A stretch of 64,000 bases of DNA from Conexibacter sp. CPCC 206217 (GCF_030646165.1 NZ_JAUTDO010000002.1:248001-312000); one strand, 5' to 3'; positions 34,939 to 43,585 are shown, counted from the first letter of the stretch. Translations and numbers: made by a program. The notes: generated from the letters alone by a model not told the origin.

Positions 34939-37197
34939 ATGTCCAGACCCGTACCGTTCGTCGTACGGATCGCGCTGGCCGCCGCTCTCGCGGCCCTGCT
35001 GGCGCTCGTCCTGCTGCTGATGCCGCGCGGCACCTCGCCGCCCGCGATCGCGCAGGACCCAAGCACCGACGTCGAGGCGAAGATCGACGGCTGGCTGTCG
35101 AGAATGACGCTCGAACAGAAGCTCGGGCAGCTGCAGCAGCTCGACGCCGACTTCCCGACGGGAAGACTGAGAGACGACCAGCTGCAGCTCGTGCGCGAGG
35201 GACGGCTCGGCTCGACGCTGAACGGCCGCGGCGCCGTCCCCACCAACGCGGCGCAGAGAGTGGCGCTCGAGGAGTCGTCGCTGAGAATCCCGCTGCTGTT
35301 CGGCTTCGACGTGATCCACGGCTACCGCACCGTCTTCCCGGTCCCGCTCGGCGAGGCCAGCAGCTGGGATCCCGCCGCCGCCGAGAGCTCGGCCGCGATC
35401 GCCGCGCAGGAGGCGCGCGCGGCCGGCGTGCACTGGACCTTCGCGCCGATGGTCGACATCGCGCGCGACCCGCGCTGGGGCCGCGTCGTCGAAGGCGCCG
35501 GCGAGGACGTCTACCTCGGCTCCGTCTTCTCCGCCGCGCGCGTGCGCGGCTTCCAGGGCGACGACTACTCCAGACCCGACCGCGTCGCCGCGACCGCGAA
35601 GCACTGGGTCGGCTACGGCGCCGCCGAGGCCGGCCGCGACTACAACACGACCGACATCTCCGAGCGCCGCCTGCGCGAGACGTACTTCCCGCCGTTCAGA
35701 GCGGCCGTCGACGCCGGCGTCGCCTCGTTCATGACGTCGTTCAACGATCTCAACGGCACGCCCGCGACCGCGAACCCGTTCGTGTTGAGAGACGTGCTGC
35801 GCGACGAGTGGGGCTTCGACGGCGCCGTCGTGTCCGACTACACCGCGTTCAGAGAGCTGATCAACCACGGCATAGCGGCCGACGACGCCGACGCCGCGCA
35901 GCTGGCGGTCAACGCCGGCACCGACATCGAGATGGTCAGCAGAACGCTCGCCGAGAACGGCGCCAGACTGGTCGCCGACGGACGGCTTTCGGAGGCGACG
36001 ATCGACGACGCCGTGCGCCACGTGCTGCGGCTGAAGTACCGCCTCGGGCTGTTCGACAGACCGTACGTCGACGCCTCCAGAGAAGCCGCTGTATTGAGCG
36101 ACCCGGAGCATCGGCGGGAAGCGCGAAGGATCGCCGGGCGCTCGATGGTGCTGCTGAAGAACGACGGCGGCGCGCTGCCGCTGTCGCGCAAGCTGAACAA
36201 GCTCGCGGTCGTCGGCCCGCTGGCCGATTCGAAGCTCGACATGATGGGCACCTGGATCGGCGACGGCAAGGAGGACGACGTCGTCACCGTCCGCGAGGGC
36301 TTCGAGCAGGTGCTCGGCAGACGCGGCGTGCGCTACGCACAGGGCTGCGACGCCGTCTGCAGAAGCAGCGGCGGCTTCGGCAACGCGGTCGCCGCCGTGC
36401 GCTCCTCGCAGGCCGCGGTCGTCGTGCTCGGCGAGCCGTGGGACTGGAGCGGCGAGGCCTCCTCGCGCAGCCAACTGGACCTGCCGGGCAGACAGCTGCA
36501 GTTGTTGAGAGCGATCGCCGCGACCGGCAAGCCGTACGTCGTCGTGCTGATGAACGGCCGTCCGCTGACGCTCGACTGGGCGGCCAGACACGCGCCCGCG
36601 ATCCTCGAAGCCTGGTACCCCGGCACCGAGGCCGGCAACGCCGTCGCGGACGTGCTGCTGGGCAGAGTCAACCCGGGCGGCAAGCTGCCGATGTCGTTCC
36701 CGCGCAACGTCGGCCAGATCCCGCTGCACTACGACGAGAAGCCGACGGGCCGTCCGTTCGATCCGGCCAACAAGTACACGTCGAAGTACCTCGACGTCGA
36801 CAACACGCCGCAGTACCCGTTCGGCTTCGGCCTCTCGTACACGAGATTCGCGTTGAGCGGACTCACGGTGACGCCGAATTCGATCGCGCCCGACGGCGAG
36901 GTCACCGTGACGGCGACGGTGCGCAACACTGGTCGCGTCGCCGGTGACGAGGTCGTGCAGCTGTACGTGCGCGACAGAGTCGCGAGTGTCACCCGTCCGG
37001 TCAGATCGCTGCGCGGCTTCGAGCGCGTGCCGCTGGCGGCCGGCCAGTCCAGACAGGTGACGTTCAGACTCGACCACGACGACCTGTCGCTGATCGACAA
37101 CAGCGGCAGAGAAGTCGTCGAGCCCGGCGCCTTCACCGTCTGGGTCTCGACCAGCTCCGTCGGCGGGCTGCAGGGGAGCTTCACCGTGACGGGATGA
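34939..37197 (+). CDS. Exported GH3 beta-glucosidase (BglX-like)
   Basis: A 752-residue glycoside hydrolase family 3 enzyme with an N-terminal signal or anchor segment (IALAAALAALLALVLLL) and an excellent ribosome site (GGAGGAG). Domain order: (beta/alpha)8 barrel with FGFDVIHGYRTVFPVPLGEA, KHWVGYGAAEAGRDYN and the nucleophile Asp in GAVVSDYTAF (about residue 300); alpha/beta sandwich with the probable acid/base Glu in GEASSRSQLDLPG (about 504); C-terminal Fn3-like domain. It releases beta-linked glucose or similar sugars outside the membrane. By hand count about 25 of 68 Arg codons are AGA, extreme for this GC content. Confidence 0.92.
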   Translation: MSRPVPFVVRIALAAALAALLALVLLLMPRGTSPPAIAQDPSTDVEAKIDGWLSRMTLEQKLGQLQQLDADFPTGRLRDDQLQLVREGRLGSTLNGRGAVPTNAAQRVALEESSLRIPLLFGFDVIHGYRTVFPVPLGEASSWDPAAAESSAAIAAQEARAAGVHWTFAPMVDIARDPRWGRVVEGAGEDVYLGSVFSAARVRGFQGDDYSRPDRVAATAKHWVGYGAAEAGRDYNTTDISERRLRETYFPPFRAAVDAGVASFMTSFNDLNGTPATANPFVLRDVLRDEWGFDGAVVSDYTAFRELINHGIAADDADAAQLAVNAGTDIEMVSRTLAENGARLVADGRLSEATIDDAVRHVLRLKYRLGLFDRPYVDASREAAVLSDPEHRREARRIAGRSMVLLKNDGGALPLSRKLNKLAVVGPLADSKLDMMGTWIGDGKEDDVVTVREGFEQVLGRRGVRYAQGCDAVCRSSGGFGNAVAAVRSSQAAVVVLGEPWDWSGEASSRSQLDLPGRQLQLLRAIAATGKPYVVVLMNGRPLTLDWAARHAPAILEAWYPGTEAGNAVADVLLGRVNPGGKLPMSFPRNVGQIPLHYDEKPTGRPFDPANKYTSKYLDVDNTPQYPFGFGLSYTRFALSGLTVTPNSIAPDGEVTVTATVRNTGRVAGDEVVQLYVRDRVASVTRPVRSLRGFERVPLAAGQSRQVTFRLDHDDLSLIDNSGREVVEPGAFTVWVSTSSVGGLQGSFTVTG

Positions 37198-37265
37198 GTC
37201 AGCTGAGCCGCTGAGGGGCACGCCGCAGGCAGGAAGGAACGGTCGGCCGGGGAAAGCTCTGAGAC

Positions 37266-37805
37266 ATGCCCCGACTGACCCTCCTTCCCCTGCGGCGCGG
37301 GCGCCGCGCGGCGAGCCTGCTCGCCGCCGCGGCGACCACCGCCGCCTGCCTCACCGCGGTCGCCGCCCCGAGCGCCACCGCCGCGACGCCGCGCTGCACC
37401 ACCGCCAAGCTGCTGGGCGAGTTCAAGAAGCCCTCTGCCGGCGCCGGCAGCCGCTTCGTCAACCTCGTGCTGACCAACCACACGCGCAAGAGCTGCAGCG
37501 TGTTCAACTACCCGGGCGCGCAGCTGCTCGGCAAGACGAACGCCGAGCTGCCGACGCAGATCGTGCGCGACAGAAGCCGCACGCCCAAGACGGTCGTGCT
37601 GAAGCCGGGCGAGAGCGCGGAGTCGGCCTGGCGCTGGGGCGCGATCGCCGGCAGAGGCGAGCCGACCAAGGGCCCCTGCGAGATCACGCCCGCGCGAATC
37701 GAGATCACCCCGCCCAACGACTTCCAGCACCTCGTGCTGCCCTGGCGGATGGGCCCCGTCTGCGAGCGCGGCACGATCACCGTGCGCCCGATGATCAAGC
37801 CGTAG
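37266..37805 (+). CDS. Secreted DUF4232-like protein
   Basis: A 179-residue product with a twin-Arg-rich signal (MPRLTLLPLRRGRRAASLLAAAATTAACLTAVAA) and a domain matching the DUF4232 pattern: TPRCTTAKLLGEFK.., FVNLVLTNHTRKSCSVFNYPGAQLL, VLKPGESAESAWRW, four Cys that may form two disulfides. Function unknown; such proteins are common secreted or lipoproteins in actinobacteria. It follows the GH3 gene by 68 bp on the same strand. Confidence 0.75.
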   Translation: MPRLTLLPLRRGRRAASLLAAAATTAACLTAVAAPSATAATPRCTTAKLLGEFKKPSAGAGSRFVNLVLTNHTRKSCSVFNYPGAQLLGKTNAELPTQIVRDRSRTPKTVVLKPGESAESAWRWGAIAGRGEPTKGPCEITPARIEITPPNDFQHLVLPWRMGPVCERGTITVRPMIKP

Positions 37806-37872
37806 CGAGCGTCGGTCGGACCGGCGCCCGCCGCCGGCGGCCTTGTGGCCTGCGGCGGCCGCCGCGTCACGG

Positions 37873-37912
37873 AGCGAGCGGTCGCGGCGGGTGCGTCCGC
37901 CGCGACCGCTCG
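37873..37912. terminator. 17-bp perfect hairpin between convergent genes
   Basis: Arms 37873-37889 and 37896-37912 are perfectly complementary with a 6-base loop (GTGCGT). It lies between the DUF4232 gene and the convergent collagen-like gene, so it can terminate both. Confidence 0.65.
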
Positions 37913-37919
37913 CGCATGC

Positions 37920-39341
37920 TCAGCTGCGCTTGACGGCGGCGTGCCCCTTCGCCGCCGCGGCGCGCTTCTTCGCCGCGAGCGCGCGCTTCCGCTTCGCGGC
38001 CGCGGCGCGCTTGCGCTTCGCCGTCGCCACAGCCGCACGCTTCTGCTTCGCCGCGGCAGCCTTCTTCTTCGCCGCCGCCGTCTTGCGCGCTCTCGCGCTC
38101 GGAGCCGATCTGCCGGCCGGGCCGCGGGCGCCGCGCTGGCCTTCCACGCCTTGCGGGCCCACCGGACCAGCCGGACCGACGGGTCCGCGCGCGCCGTCGA
38201 GGCCGTCGTAGCCGTCGTAGCCGGTCAAGCCGGGGAGCCCGGGCAGGCCAGGGGCGCCGGGTGCGCCTGCGTCGCCGGTGGCGCCGGTCGCACCGGTCGC
38301 GCCTCTGGCGCCTCTCGCGCCTCTCTCGCCGTCGGCGCCCGCCGGCCCCTCCTCACCCGGCTCGCCCGGCTCACCGATCGGGGCGCCGGTGCTGGTGCCG
38401 GCCAGCCCGACCCGGTGCTCGCCGGCCGTCGTGTTCGCGTGCAGCACGAGCTGCGCGGTGCTGGTCGCCAGCGCCGCCGACGGCGCGAAGCGGATCGACA
38501 CGGTGCAACTCGCGGCCGGCGCGACGTCCGCGCGCGTGCAGGTCTGCGTCGTGACGATGAAGTCGTCCGCCTGCGCGCCCTCGACCCACAGGTCGTCGAC
38601 GTCGAGCGGCTGATCGCCGTGGTTGGTGACCGTGACGGTCCGCGCCGGGCCGATCGTCTGCGCGGTCTGGTTCGCGAACTGCGGCTTGGGCGCGAACAGG
38701 AACGGCGCGCCCGGAACCACCGGAGAGGCCGGCAGCGCCAGTCTGCCGGCGAATCTGAGGCCGATCGGGCCCGGGACGCCGAGCAGCATGCCGGCCTGGG
38801 TGCAGAAGTCGCCGCCGGTGATCGTGGCTCTGGGGTCGCCGGCGGCGATCGCCATCGAGCCGGTCAGCAGGTCGCGCGGCGCGCCCGTCACCGGGATCGG
38901 ATCCAGCGCGCTGCCGAGCACGACGCCGTCGGTCGTGTAGCGGTAGTCGGGCAGCAGGATCTCGCACGTCGCGACCGTCGGGGTCGTGAATCTGAGCACG
39001 ATGTGGAAGTCGCCCGTCAGCGTCACCTCGCCGGTCGTCTCGTCGAGTCTGCCGACCATGTCCTCGGTCGCGCCGATCGTGACGTTGGCGCCGATGTCGG
39101 CGACCGGGATCGTCGGCAGCGCGAAGCCCGAGCCCGGGAAGTCGAGGTTGCCGGCGGCGTCGATCGTGCCGCTCCACGGCACGCCCGGCAGCGCCGAGGC
39201 GAGGTCGTCGTCTCTCAACTGCAGCGCGAAGCCGGAGAGCGAGAACTGCACGGGGCCGGGCGTGAAGGCGGCCAGCGCGCCGGGCGCCGTCGCAAGCAGC
39301 AGCGCGCATGTCGCCGCGAGCAGGCCGATGAGTCGTCGCAT
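37920..39341 (-). CDS. Collagen-like protein with ASH domain and Lys/Ala-rich tail
   Basis: Start ATG 39341 (MRRLIGLLAATCALLLATAPGALAA, signal peptide). Order: a beta-rich N-terminal domain of about 190 residues; an ASH/choice-of-anchor-D-like domain (FANQTAQTIGPARTVTVTNHGDQPLDV..DDFIVTTQTC..SCTVSIRFAP); about 80 residues of Gly-X-Y (GEPGEPGEEGPAG.., GARGATGATGATG, with the unusual GLTGYDGYDGLDG); and a basic tail of about 60 residues made of AAAKKKA / AKRKRA repeats. The tail resembles histone-H1-like segments and should bind polyanions. Function unknown; probably at the envelope. Confidence 0.75.
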   Translation of the reverse strand: MRRLIGLLAATCALLLATAPGALAAFTPGPVQFSLSGFALQLRDDDLASALPGVPWSGTIDAAGNLDFPGSGFALPTIPVADIGANVTIGATEDMVGRLDETTGEVTLTGDFHIVLRFTTPTVATCEILLPDYRYTTDGVVLGSALDPIPVTGAPRDLLTGSMAIAAGDPRATITGGDFCTQAGMLLGVPGPIGLRFAGRLALPASPVVPGAPFLFAPKPQFANQTAQTIGPARTVTVTNHGDQPLDVDDLWVEGAQADDFIVTTQTCTRADVAPAASCTVSIRFAPSAALATSTAQLVLHANTTAGEHRVGLAGTSTGAPIGEPGEPGEEGPAGADGERGARGARGATGATGATGDAGAPGAPGLPGLPGLTGYDGYDGLDGARGPVGPAGPVGPQGVEGQRGARGPAGRSAPSARARKTAAAKKKAAAAKQKRAAVATAKRKRAAAAKRKRALAAKKRAAAAKGHAAVKRS

Positions 39342-39379
39342 GGAGAAGGTCCTGTCGTGGGAGGGGGTGCGCGCGGGCA

Positions 39380-41182
39380 TCAGATCGCCCGTCCGCGCTT
39401 GACGCCTGCGCGCTGCTTGTGCGCGACGGCCTGGGTGATCACGACGGCGCGCGTCGCGATCCGCACGTTGCCGGCGGCGTCCTTCGCCTGCACCGACAGG
39501 CGCGCGCGCAACTGCGGGGCGGCGCCGCGACGGCGCAGCCTCGCGAGCGCGCTCTCGACCCGCTTCGCCTCCTTCGCCGACAGCTTCAGCCGCAGCTGGC
39601 GTCTGCCGGGCTGCGCCGACGCCGTCGCCCGCGCGAGCGTCACGTCGACGGGGCGGTCCTCCGAGCCGCGCTGGCCCGGTCTCGTCGCCAGCTGGGACGT
39701 CCGCAGGATGGCGGTCAGCGTCGCCGCCTCGTCGACCTGCGCGGTCACGAGCAGGCCGACGCTGCGCAGGCTCGCGAGCGTGACGCGGGAACGTGCCGCC
39801 GCCAGTCTCAGGCCGGGCGCGTCGACGTCCTCGACGGTCACGACGCCGGGGCGCGGGTTCGGCACGCGCGGAGGCCGCGGGGCGCGCGGCGCGGGCTCGG
39901 CCGGCGGCTGCGGCGCCGCCGGCTGCTGGCCGGCGGGATGCTCGCCGCCCGGCTCCTCGCCACCGGGCTCCTCCTCGCCCTGATCCTGATCGGGATCCTC
40001 GGGCACTTCGCGGGCGGGCCGGAACGGGCCAGTCACCTCGTAGACGACGCCGTCGCCGCCTTGGCCGCGCTGCGAGGAGAAGTACATCCGTTCGCCGTCG
40101 GGGGAGAAGATCACGCCCGCGAACTCGGAGCCCTCATGGATGCCGGAGACCGACGAGGCGCGTACGACCGGAGAGATCACGCGCTCGGGCGTCACCATCA
40201 CGATGTCGAACTCGTCGTCGCCGTTGTCCTCGCAGACGAACACGTCGCCCGAGCGCGCGACGGTGAGGTTGTCCGGCCCGTGCAGGAAGTCGCCGTTGCC
40301 GCTGGTCGCCGGGTCATAGAGCTTCTCGAGCGTTCTTCTGACCGTGTCGTACGCCCACAGCGTGTGGTCGCCCTTGGTCGTGAAGTAGACGAAGCCCTCG
40401 TCGAACCAGATCCCCTCGCCGCCGTCGAACTTCGTCGCGGTCGCGACCTGTCTGCGCGTGCTGACAGTCACGCCGAGCGGATCCGGGACCTCGCGCCAGC
40501 TGACACGGTTTGTGCCGCTGCTGAGCACCGCGACCTCCAGCAGGCCGCTGGTGAGGTCCGGGTAGGTGGTGGGCGTGAAGCGGTAGAAGCAGCCCTCGCC
40601 CTCGTCCTCGGTCATATAGAGGCGTCTCTGGACGGGGTCGACCGCGACCGCCTCATGACTGAACGTGCCCATCGCGGGGCGCACGACGGCGTCTCTGAGG
40701 CCGAGCGGATCGCACTCCCACACCTGGCCGCCGCCGAACTCCTCGCATGTCAGCCACGTACCCCACGGCGTGCGGCCGCCGGCGCAGTTGGACGAGGTGC
40801 CCTCGCAGATCCGGTAGGCGGCGCTGACGTTGCCCTGTCTGTCGAAGTGCAGCGCCGATGCGCCGCCCGGCACGCTCTCGGAGTTGGACACGAGCACCCA
40901 ACTGCCGTCGGCCTGGGCGAACGTCGCCTGGCCGTCAGACGCCGGATGCCAGGTGTAGGAGGTGTTGGGGACCGGCGCTCTGCCGCGCGCCAGCTCGCGC
41001 GATCTGAAGCCCTGCGGCAGCATCAGCCCGTTGGCGTCGGGCGCCTGCAGCGGGCCGTAGGGGCCGTCGCCGACGGTCGCGGGGGCAGCGAGCGCGCCGC
41101 GCCAGAAGGACGGGCCGAGCGCGAGCACGCCGGCAGCGGCGACGCCGCCGGCCAGGAAGTCTCGTCGACGAATAGCAGTCAT
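39380..41182 (-). CDS. PhoX-type (DUF839) exported phosphatase with C-terminal extension
   Basis: Tat signal (AIRRRDFLAGGVAAAGVLALG) followed by the PhoX/DUF839 beta-propeller: LMLPQGFRSREL, NSESVPGG, PWGTWLTCEEFGGGQ, GTFSHEAVAVDP, YMTEDEGEGCFYRF, HGPDNLTVARSGDVFVCEDNG. These acidic loops carry the metal ligands of PhoX alkaline phosphatases. After about residue 395 an acidic/Pro-rich hinge leads to a beta-like C-terminal domain of about 150 residues with a basic end (AGVKRGRAI). It likely liberates phosphate from organic phosphates outside the membrane. Confidence 0.82.
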   Translation of the reverse strand: MTAIRRRDFLAGGVAAAGVLALGPSFWRGALAAPATVGDGPYGPLQAPDANGLMLPQGFRSRELARGRAPVPNTSYTWHPASDGQATFAQADGSWVLVSNSESVPGGASALHFDRQGNVSAAYRICEGTSSNCAGGRTPWGTWLTCEEFGGGQVWECDPLGLRDAVVRPAMGTFSHEAVAVDPVQRRLYMTEDEGEGCFYRFTPTTYPDLTSGLLEVAVLSSGTNRVSWREVPDPLGVTVSTRRQVATATKFDGGEGIWFDEGFVYFTTKGDHTLWAYDTVRRTLEKLYDPATSGNGDFLHGPDNLTVARSGDVFVCEDNGDDEFDIVMVTPERVISPVVRASSVSGIHEGSEFAGVIFSPDGERMYFSSQRGQGGDGVVYEVTGPFRPAREVPEDPDQDQGEEEPGGEEPGGEHPAGQQPAAPQPPAEPAPRAPRPPRVPNPRPGVVTVEDVDAPGLRLAAARSRVTLASLRSVGLLVTAQVDEAATLTAILRTSQLATRPGQRGSEDRPVDVTLARATASAQPGRRQLRLKLSAKEAKRVESALARLRRRGAAPQLRARLSVQAKDAAGNVRIATRAVVITQAVAHKQRAGVKRGRAI

Positions 41183-41220
41183 AGACCGCTATCAAACGTG
41201 GCGCGACCTAGTGCACTGTT

Positions 41221-41230
41221 ACTCGCGAGT
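41221..41230. promoter_or_regulatory. ACTCGCGAGT palindrome ahead of the PhoX gene
   Basis: A 10-bp perfect palindrome, 38 bp upstream of the PhoX start, within TTACTCGCGAGTGAA. It shares outer TT-AC and GTGAA elements with the palindrome before the neighbouring TetR gene, so the TetR protein may act here. Weak evidence. Confidence 0.3.
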
Positions 41231-41311
41231 GAAGCGGGTGAGGAATCCCTGTGAACAAGAATTGAGGGCGCCCGTGGCGGACCCTCGCCTGCTAATCGGT
41301 GCGCCGTTCAG

Positions 41312-41890
41312 TCACGGTGAGAGATAGCGATCCAGCAGCCGGCGCAGCTCCGCCAGCTCCGGCTCACGCGCAGCCTCGGCGCCCTCCGCAAGCGTTTGCA
41401 GCACGAAGCCGCGCAGCGCCAGCTCGATCGAGCGGGCGACGATCGGCGGATCCGACGCGACGATCGACCCGTCCGCGACGCCGTCGCGCACCTGCGCCTC
41501 GAACGCGTCGACGACGAGATGCTGGAAGCTGCCCAGGCGCGTCGTGACGTACGGCAGCAGCAGCTCCGGGTCGACGTCGACGATGCGCAGGAAGAGCGGG
41601 TTGCGGGTGAGCCGGTCGGCGCCGAGCACCGCACCCTCGACGAGCCGCTCGCGCGCGCTCGTGAGCGTCGCCGCGGTGCGGTTGACGTCGCCGATGATCG
41701 CGGAGAACTCGCGCGTCATCAGCGCCTGGATCAGCGAGGTCACGTCGGGGTGGCGGCGGTAGAGCGTCATCCGGCTGACGCCGGCCCGCCGCGCGATGTC
41801 CGTCACCGTCGTGCGGCGCACACCGACCGCGAGCACGCACGCGCGCGCGGCGTCGAGCAGGGCGTCGTCCTCAACCGTCCGTTGTGACAC
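41312..41890 (-). CDS. TetR-family transcriptional regulator
   Basis: A 192-residue protein: N-terminal TetR helix-turn-helix LAVGVRRTTVTDIARRAGVSRMTLYRRHPDVTSLIQALM, followed by an all-helical ligand domain with LTRNPLFLRIVDVDPELLLPYV. The start is ATG 41890. The 20-bp palindrome at 41930-41949, 40 bp upstream, is a likely autoregulatory operator. The PhoX gene downstream on the same strand is another possible target. Ligand unknown. Confidence 0.88.
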   Translation of the reverse strand: MSQRTVEDDALLDAARACVLAVGVRRTTVTDIARRAGVSRMTLYRRHPDVTSLIQALMTREFSAIIGDVNRTAATLTSARERLVEGAVLGADRLTRNPLFLRIVDVDPELLLPYVTTRLGSFQHLVVDAFEAQVRDGVADGSIVASDPPIVARSIELALRGFVLQTLAEGAEAAREPELAELRRLLDRYLSP

Positions 41891-41929
41891 GCGCAGAGTG
41901 GTATCAGGTCAGCCGTGCCGCCGGTCCCT

Positions 41930-41949
41930 TTCACCCGCGCGCGGGTGAA
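41930..41949. promoter_or_regulatory. 20-bp perfect palindrome, probable TetR operator
   Basis: TTCACCCGCGCGCGGGTGAA, perfect over all 20 bases, 40 bp upstream of the tetR start and about 65 bp before the small gene at 42015 on the other strand. Size and position are those of a TetR dimer site controlling both directions. Confidence 0.65.
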
Positions 41950-42014
41950 CGCGATTTCTGAGAGTTCCCACGAGTCACTTGCGCTGACGTGCGCGGCGCG
42001 GGAAGATCGCGCCC

Positions 42015-42245
42015 GTGCCTCTAGAAGCTCGCTCACCTCGGCTGGATGCCGAGATCGAGGAGATCGTTCAGATCCTGCGCCGGTACGGCGTGATGCCCGT
42101 CCAGCGGGTCGCGACGCTGGCCGGTGCCGACTACTGGCACGCCGACTCCCACTTCGGCCGCGCGCTGGAGCGCGCGGTCACGCTGAAGCGGATCCGCCGG
42201 CTCGGCATCGACCTCTACGAGCTGACCGAGGACGCTCCGGTCTGA
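42015..42245 (+). CDS. Small conserved-looking protein, unknown function
   Basis: 76 residues from GTG 42015: MPLEARSPRLDAEIEEIVQILRRYGVMPVQRVATLAGADYWHADSHFGRALERAVTLKRIRRLG.. The alternation of helices and a basic turn (VQRVATLAGADYW..FGRALERAVTLKRIRRLG) suggests a winged-helix-like fold, but no family can be named. It is divergent from tetR across the palindrome at 41930, so it may be under TetR control. Confidence 0.55.
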   Translation: MPLEARSPRLDAEIEEIVQILRRYGVMPVQRVATLAGADYWHADSHFGRALERAVTLKRIRRLGIDLYELTEDAPV

Positions 42246-42291
42246 CCTGTCGTGACCGCTCGCGCGCGGTCGTGACATCCTGGACGGTGCG

Positions 42292-42546
42292 ATGCGAGTC
42301 CTCGTCCCCGCCGTCCGCTATGGCCTGCCGCTGCTGTTGACCGCGGTCGGCGTCTGGCTGCTGGAGACGCAGTCGGAGAAGTGGGGCGGCCTCGGCGTGA
42401 TGCTGATCGGCACCGCCGTCATCGTCCTGATGCTCAACCTGCTCTTCCGCCTCAGCATCAAGTCCAACAACGAGCGCGCTGACGAAGAGAGAGCGCGCGA
42501 GTACTACGACGAGCACGGGCGCTGGCCGGAGGGGTACGGGCGGTAG
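42292..42546 (+). CDS. Small two-segment membrane protein
   Basis: 84 residues: two hydrophobic segments (VRYGLPLLLTAVGVWLL and GLGVMLIGTAVIVLMLNLLF) followed by a charged C-terminal tail (NNERADEERAREYYDEHGRWPEGYGR). It has the form of the small actinobacterial inner-membrane proteins of unknown function. It starts 46 bp after the preceding small gene on the same strand. Confidence 0.65.
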   Translation: MRVLVPAVRYGLPLLLTAVGVWLLETQSEKWGGLGVMLIGTAVIVLMLNLLFRLSIKSNNERADEERAREYYDEHGRWPEGYGR

Positions 42547-42639
42547 GGGCGGCGCGGCGTGTGATCGTGCCGCGCTCTCGGCGCCGATTCGGCACAGCCC
42601 GCGCGCCACACGGCACAGTTTTCCTGGCACGCTCGGAGC

Positions 42640-43584
42640 ATGCCGCCACTCCCCCTTGAGGACCGAAGGATTACTGCTGCTGTACAGCAGCAAACTGTCG
42701 GTCCTATCGATCGAGACATCGCAAAGCTGGCGGATCGCCAGCATGGTGTTGTGGCCAGGCGGCAGCTCGACGCGCTCGGGGTCACACCTTCGATGGTGGC
42801 CGTTCGCCTCGACCGTCGGCGACTGCTCAAACTCCACCGCGGCGTCTACGCCGTCGGCCATGCCCGTCTGACGCGACAGGGTGAATGGCTGGCAGCGGTG
42901 CTGGCCGCCGGACCCGGCGCCGTCTTGAGCCACCGCAGCGCCGCGGCCTTGCACGGCCTGCGAGGCGAGCGCGGCAGACGTGTCGACGTCGCTACCGCAG
43001 CGAACCGGGTCAGCACGCATCGGATCGAAGTGCACCGCCGCCAACTGCTCCCCGACGCCGACGTCACCGCACGCGCGGGGATCCCGGTCACAACGGTCTC
43101 GCGCACCCTCGTGGATCTTGCCGAGCTGCTCGGGCCCCGTCCGCTGGCGCGCGCCATCAACGAGGCCGACGTGCTCGGCATGCTCGACCTCGACGACGTG
43201 CTCGCAGCGACGGGCCGGTTGCGCGGACGGCGGGGCCGCGGCCGCGGCATGATCGTCGCCACGCTCGAGCGCCACCTCGGCCCGGATCTGCTGCGCTCCG
43301 AACTGGAACACCGCTTCAGAGAGCTGCTGATCGATCACGCACTCCCCCGAGCCGAGCACAACGTCCACATCGGCAGATGGGAAGTCGACGCATGCTGGCG
43401 CCCGCAACGTCTCATCGTCGAACTCGACAGCAGATTCCACGACACCCCTGCCGCACGACGGCAGGACGCCGTCAAGGAACGCGCGCTGCGGGCCGCCGGC
43501 TGGCACGTCGTCCGCTACCGCTGGCGCGACGTCGTCGGAGCCCCGCGGCGCACCGCGGACGAACTGCGCGGGGTGCTCCACTGA
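42640..43584 (+). CDS. AbiEi-like wHTH plus DUF559 (PD-(D/E)XK-type) protein, palindrome-bracketed
   Basis: N-terminal AbiEi/transcriptional-regulator-like domain (IAKLADRQHGVVARRQLDALGVTPSMVAVRL..LHRGVYAVG), a middle region (VTTVSRTLVDLAELL), and a C-terminal DUF559/Vsr-like nuclease fold with the acidic motif WEVDACWRPQRLIVELDS and GWHVVRYRWRDV. Family proteins normally start at about IDRDIAKLADRQHG; the codon there is ATC, and the upstream 22 residues from ATG 42640 are mostly encoded by palindrome copy 1. A second palindrome begins two bases after the TGA. The function is unproven; it may be a nuclease of a mobile cassette or an orphan toxin/antitoxin-like gene. Confidence 0.75.
   Translation: MPPLPLEDRRITAAVQQQTVGPIDRDIAKLADRQHGVVARRQLDALGVTPSMVAVRLDRRRLLKLHRGVYAVGHARLTRQGEWLAAVLAAGPGAVLSHRSAAALHGLRGERGRRVDVATAANRVSTHRIEVHRRQLLPDADVTARAGIPVTTVSRTLVDLAELLGPRPLARAINEADVLGMLDLDDVLAATGRLRGRRGRGRGMIVATLERHLGPDLLRSELEHRFRELLIDHALPRAEHNVHIGRWEVDACWRPQRLIVELDSRFHDTPAARRQDAVKERALRAAGWHVVRYRWRDVVGAPRRTADELRGVLH
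42658..42706. repeat. Palindromic repeat, copy 1 (at the gene start)
   Basis: A 49-bp element; 48 bases are identical to copy 2. Outer arms GAGGACCGA and TCGGTCCT (final base changed to A), inner perfect palindrome GCTGCTGTACAGCAGC (42676-42691). It is read in frame as EDRRITAAVQQQTVGP at the N-terminus of the DUF559 protein. Confidence 0.9.
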
Positions 43585-43585
43585 C

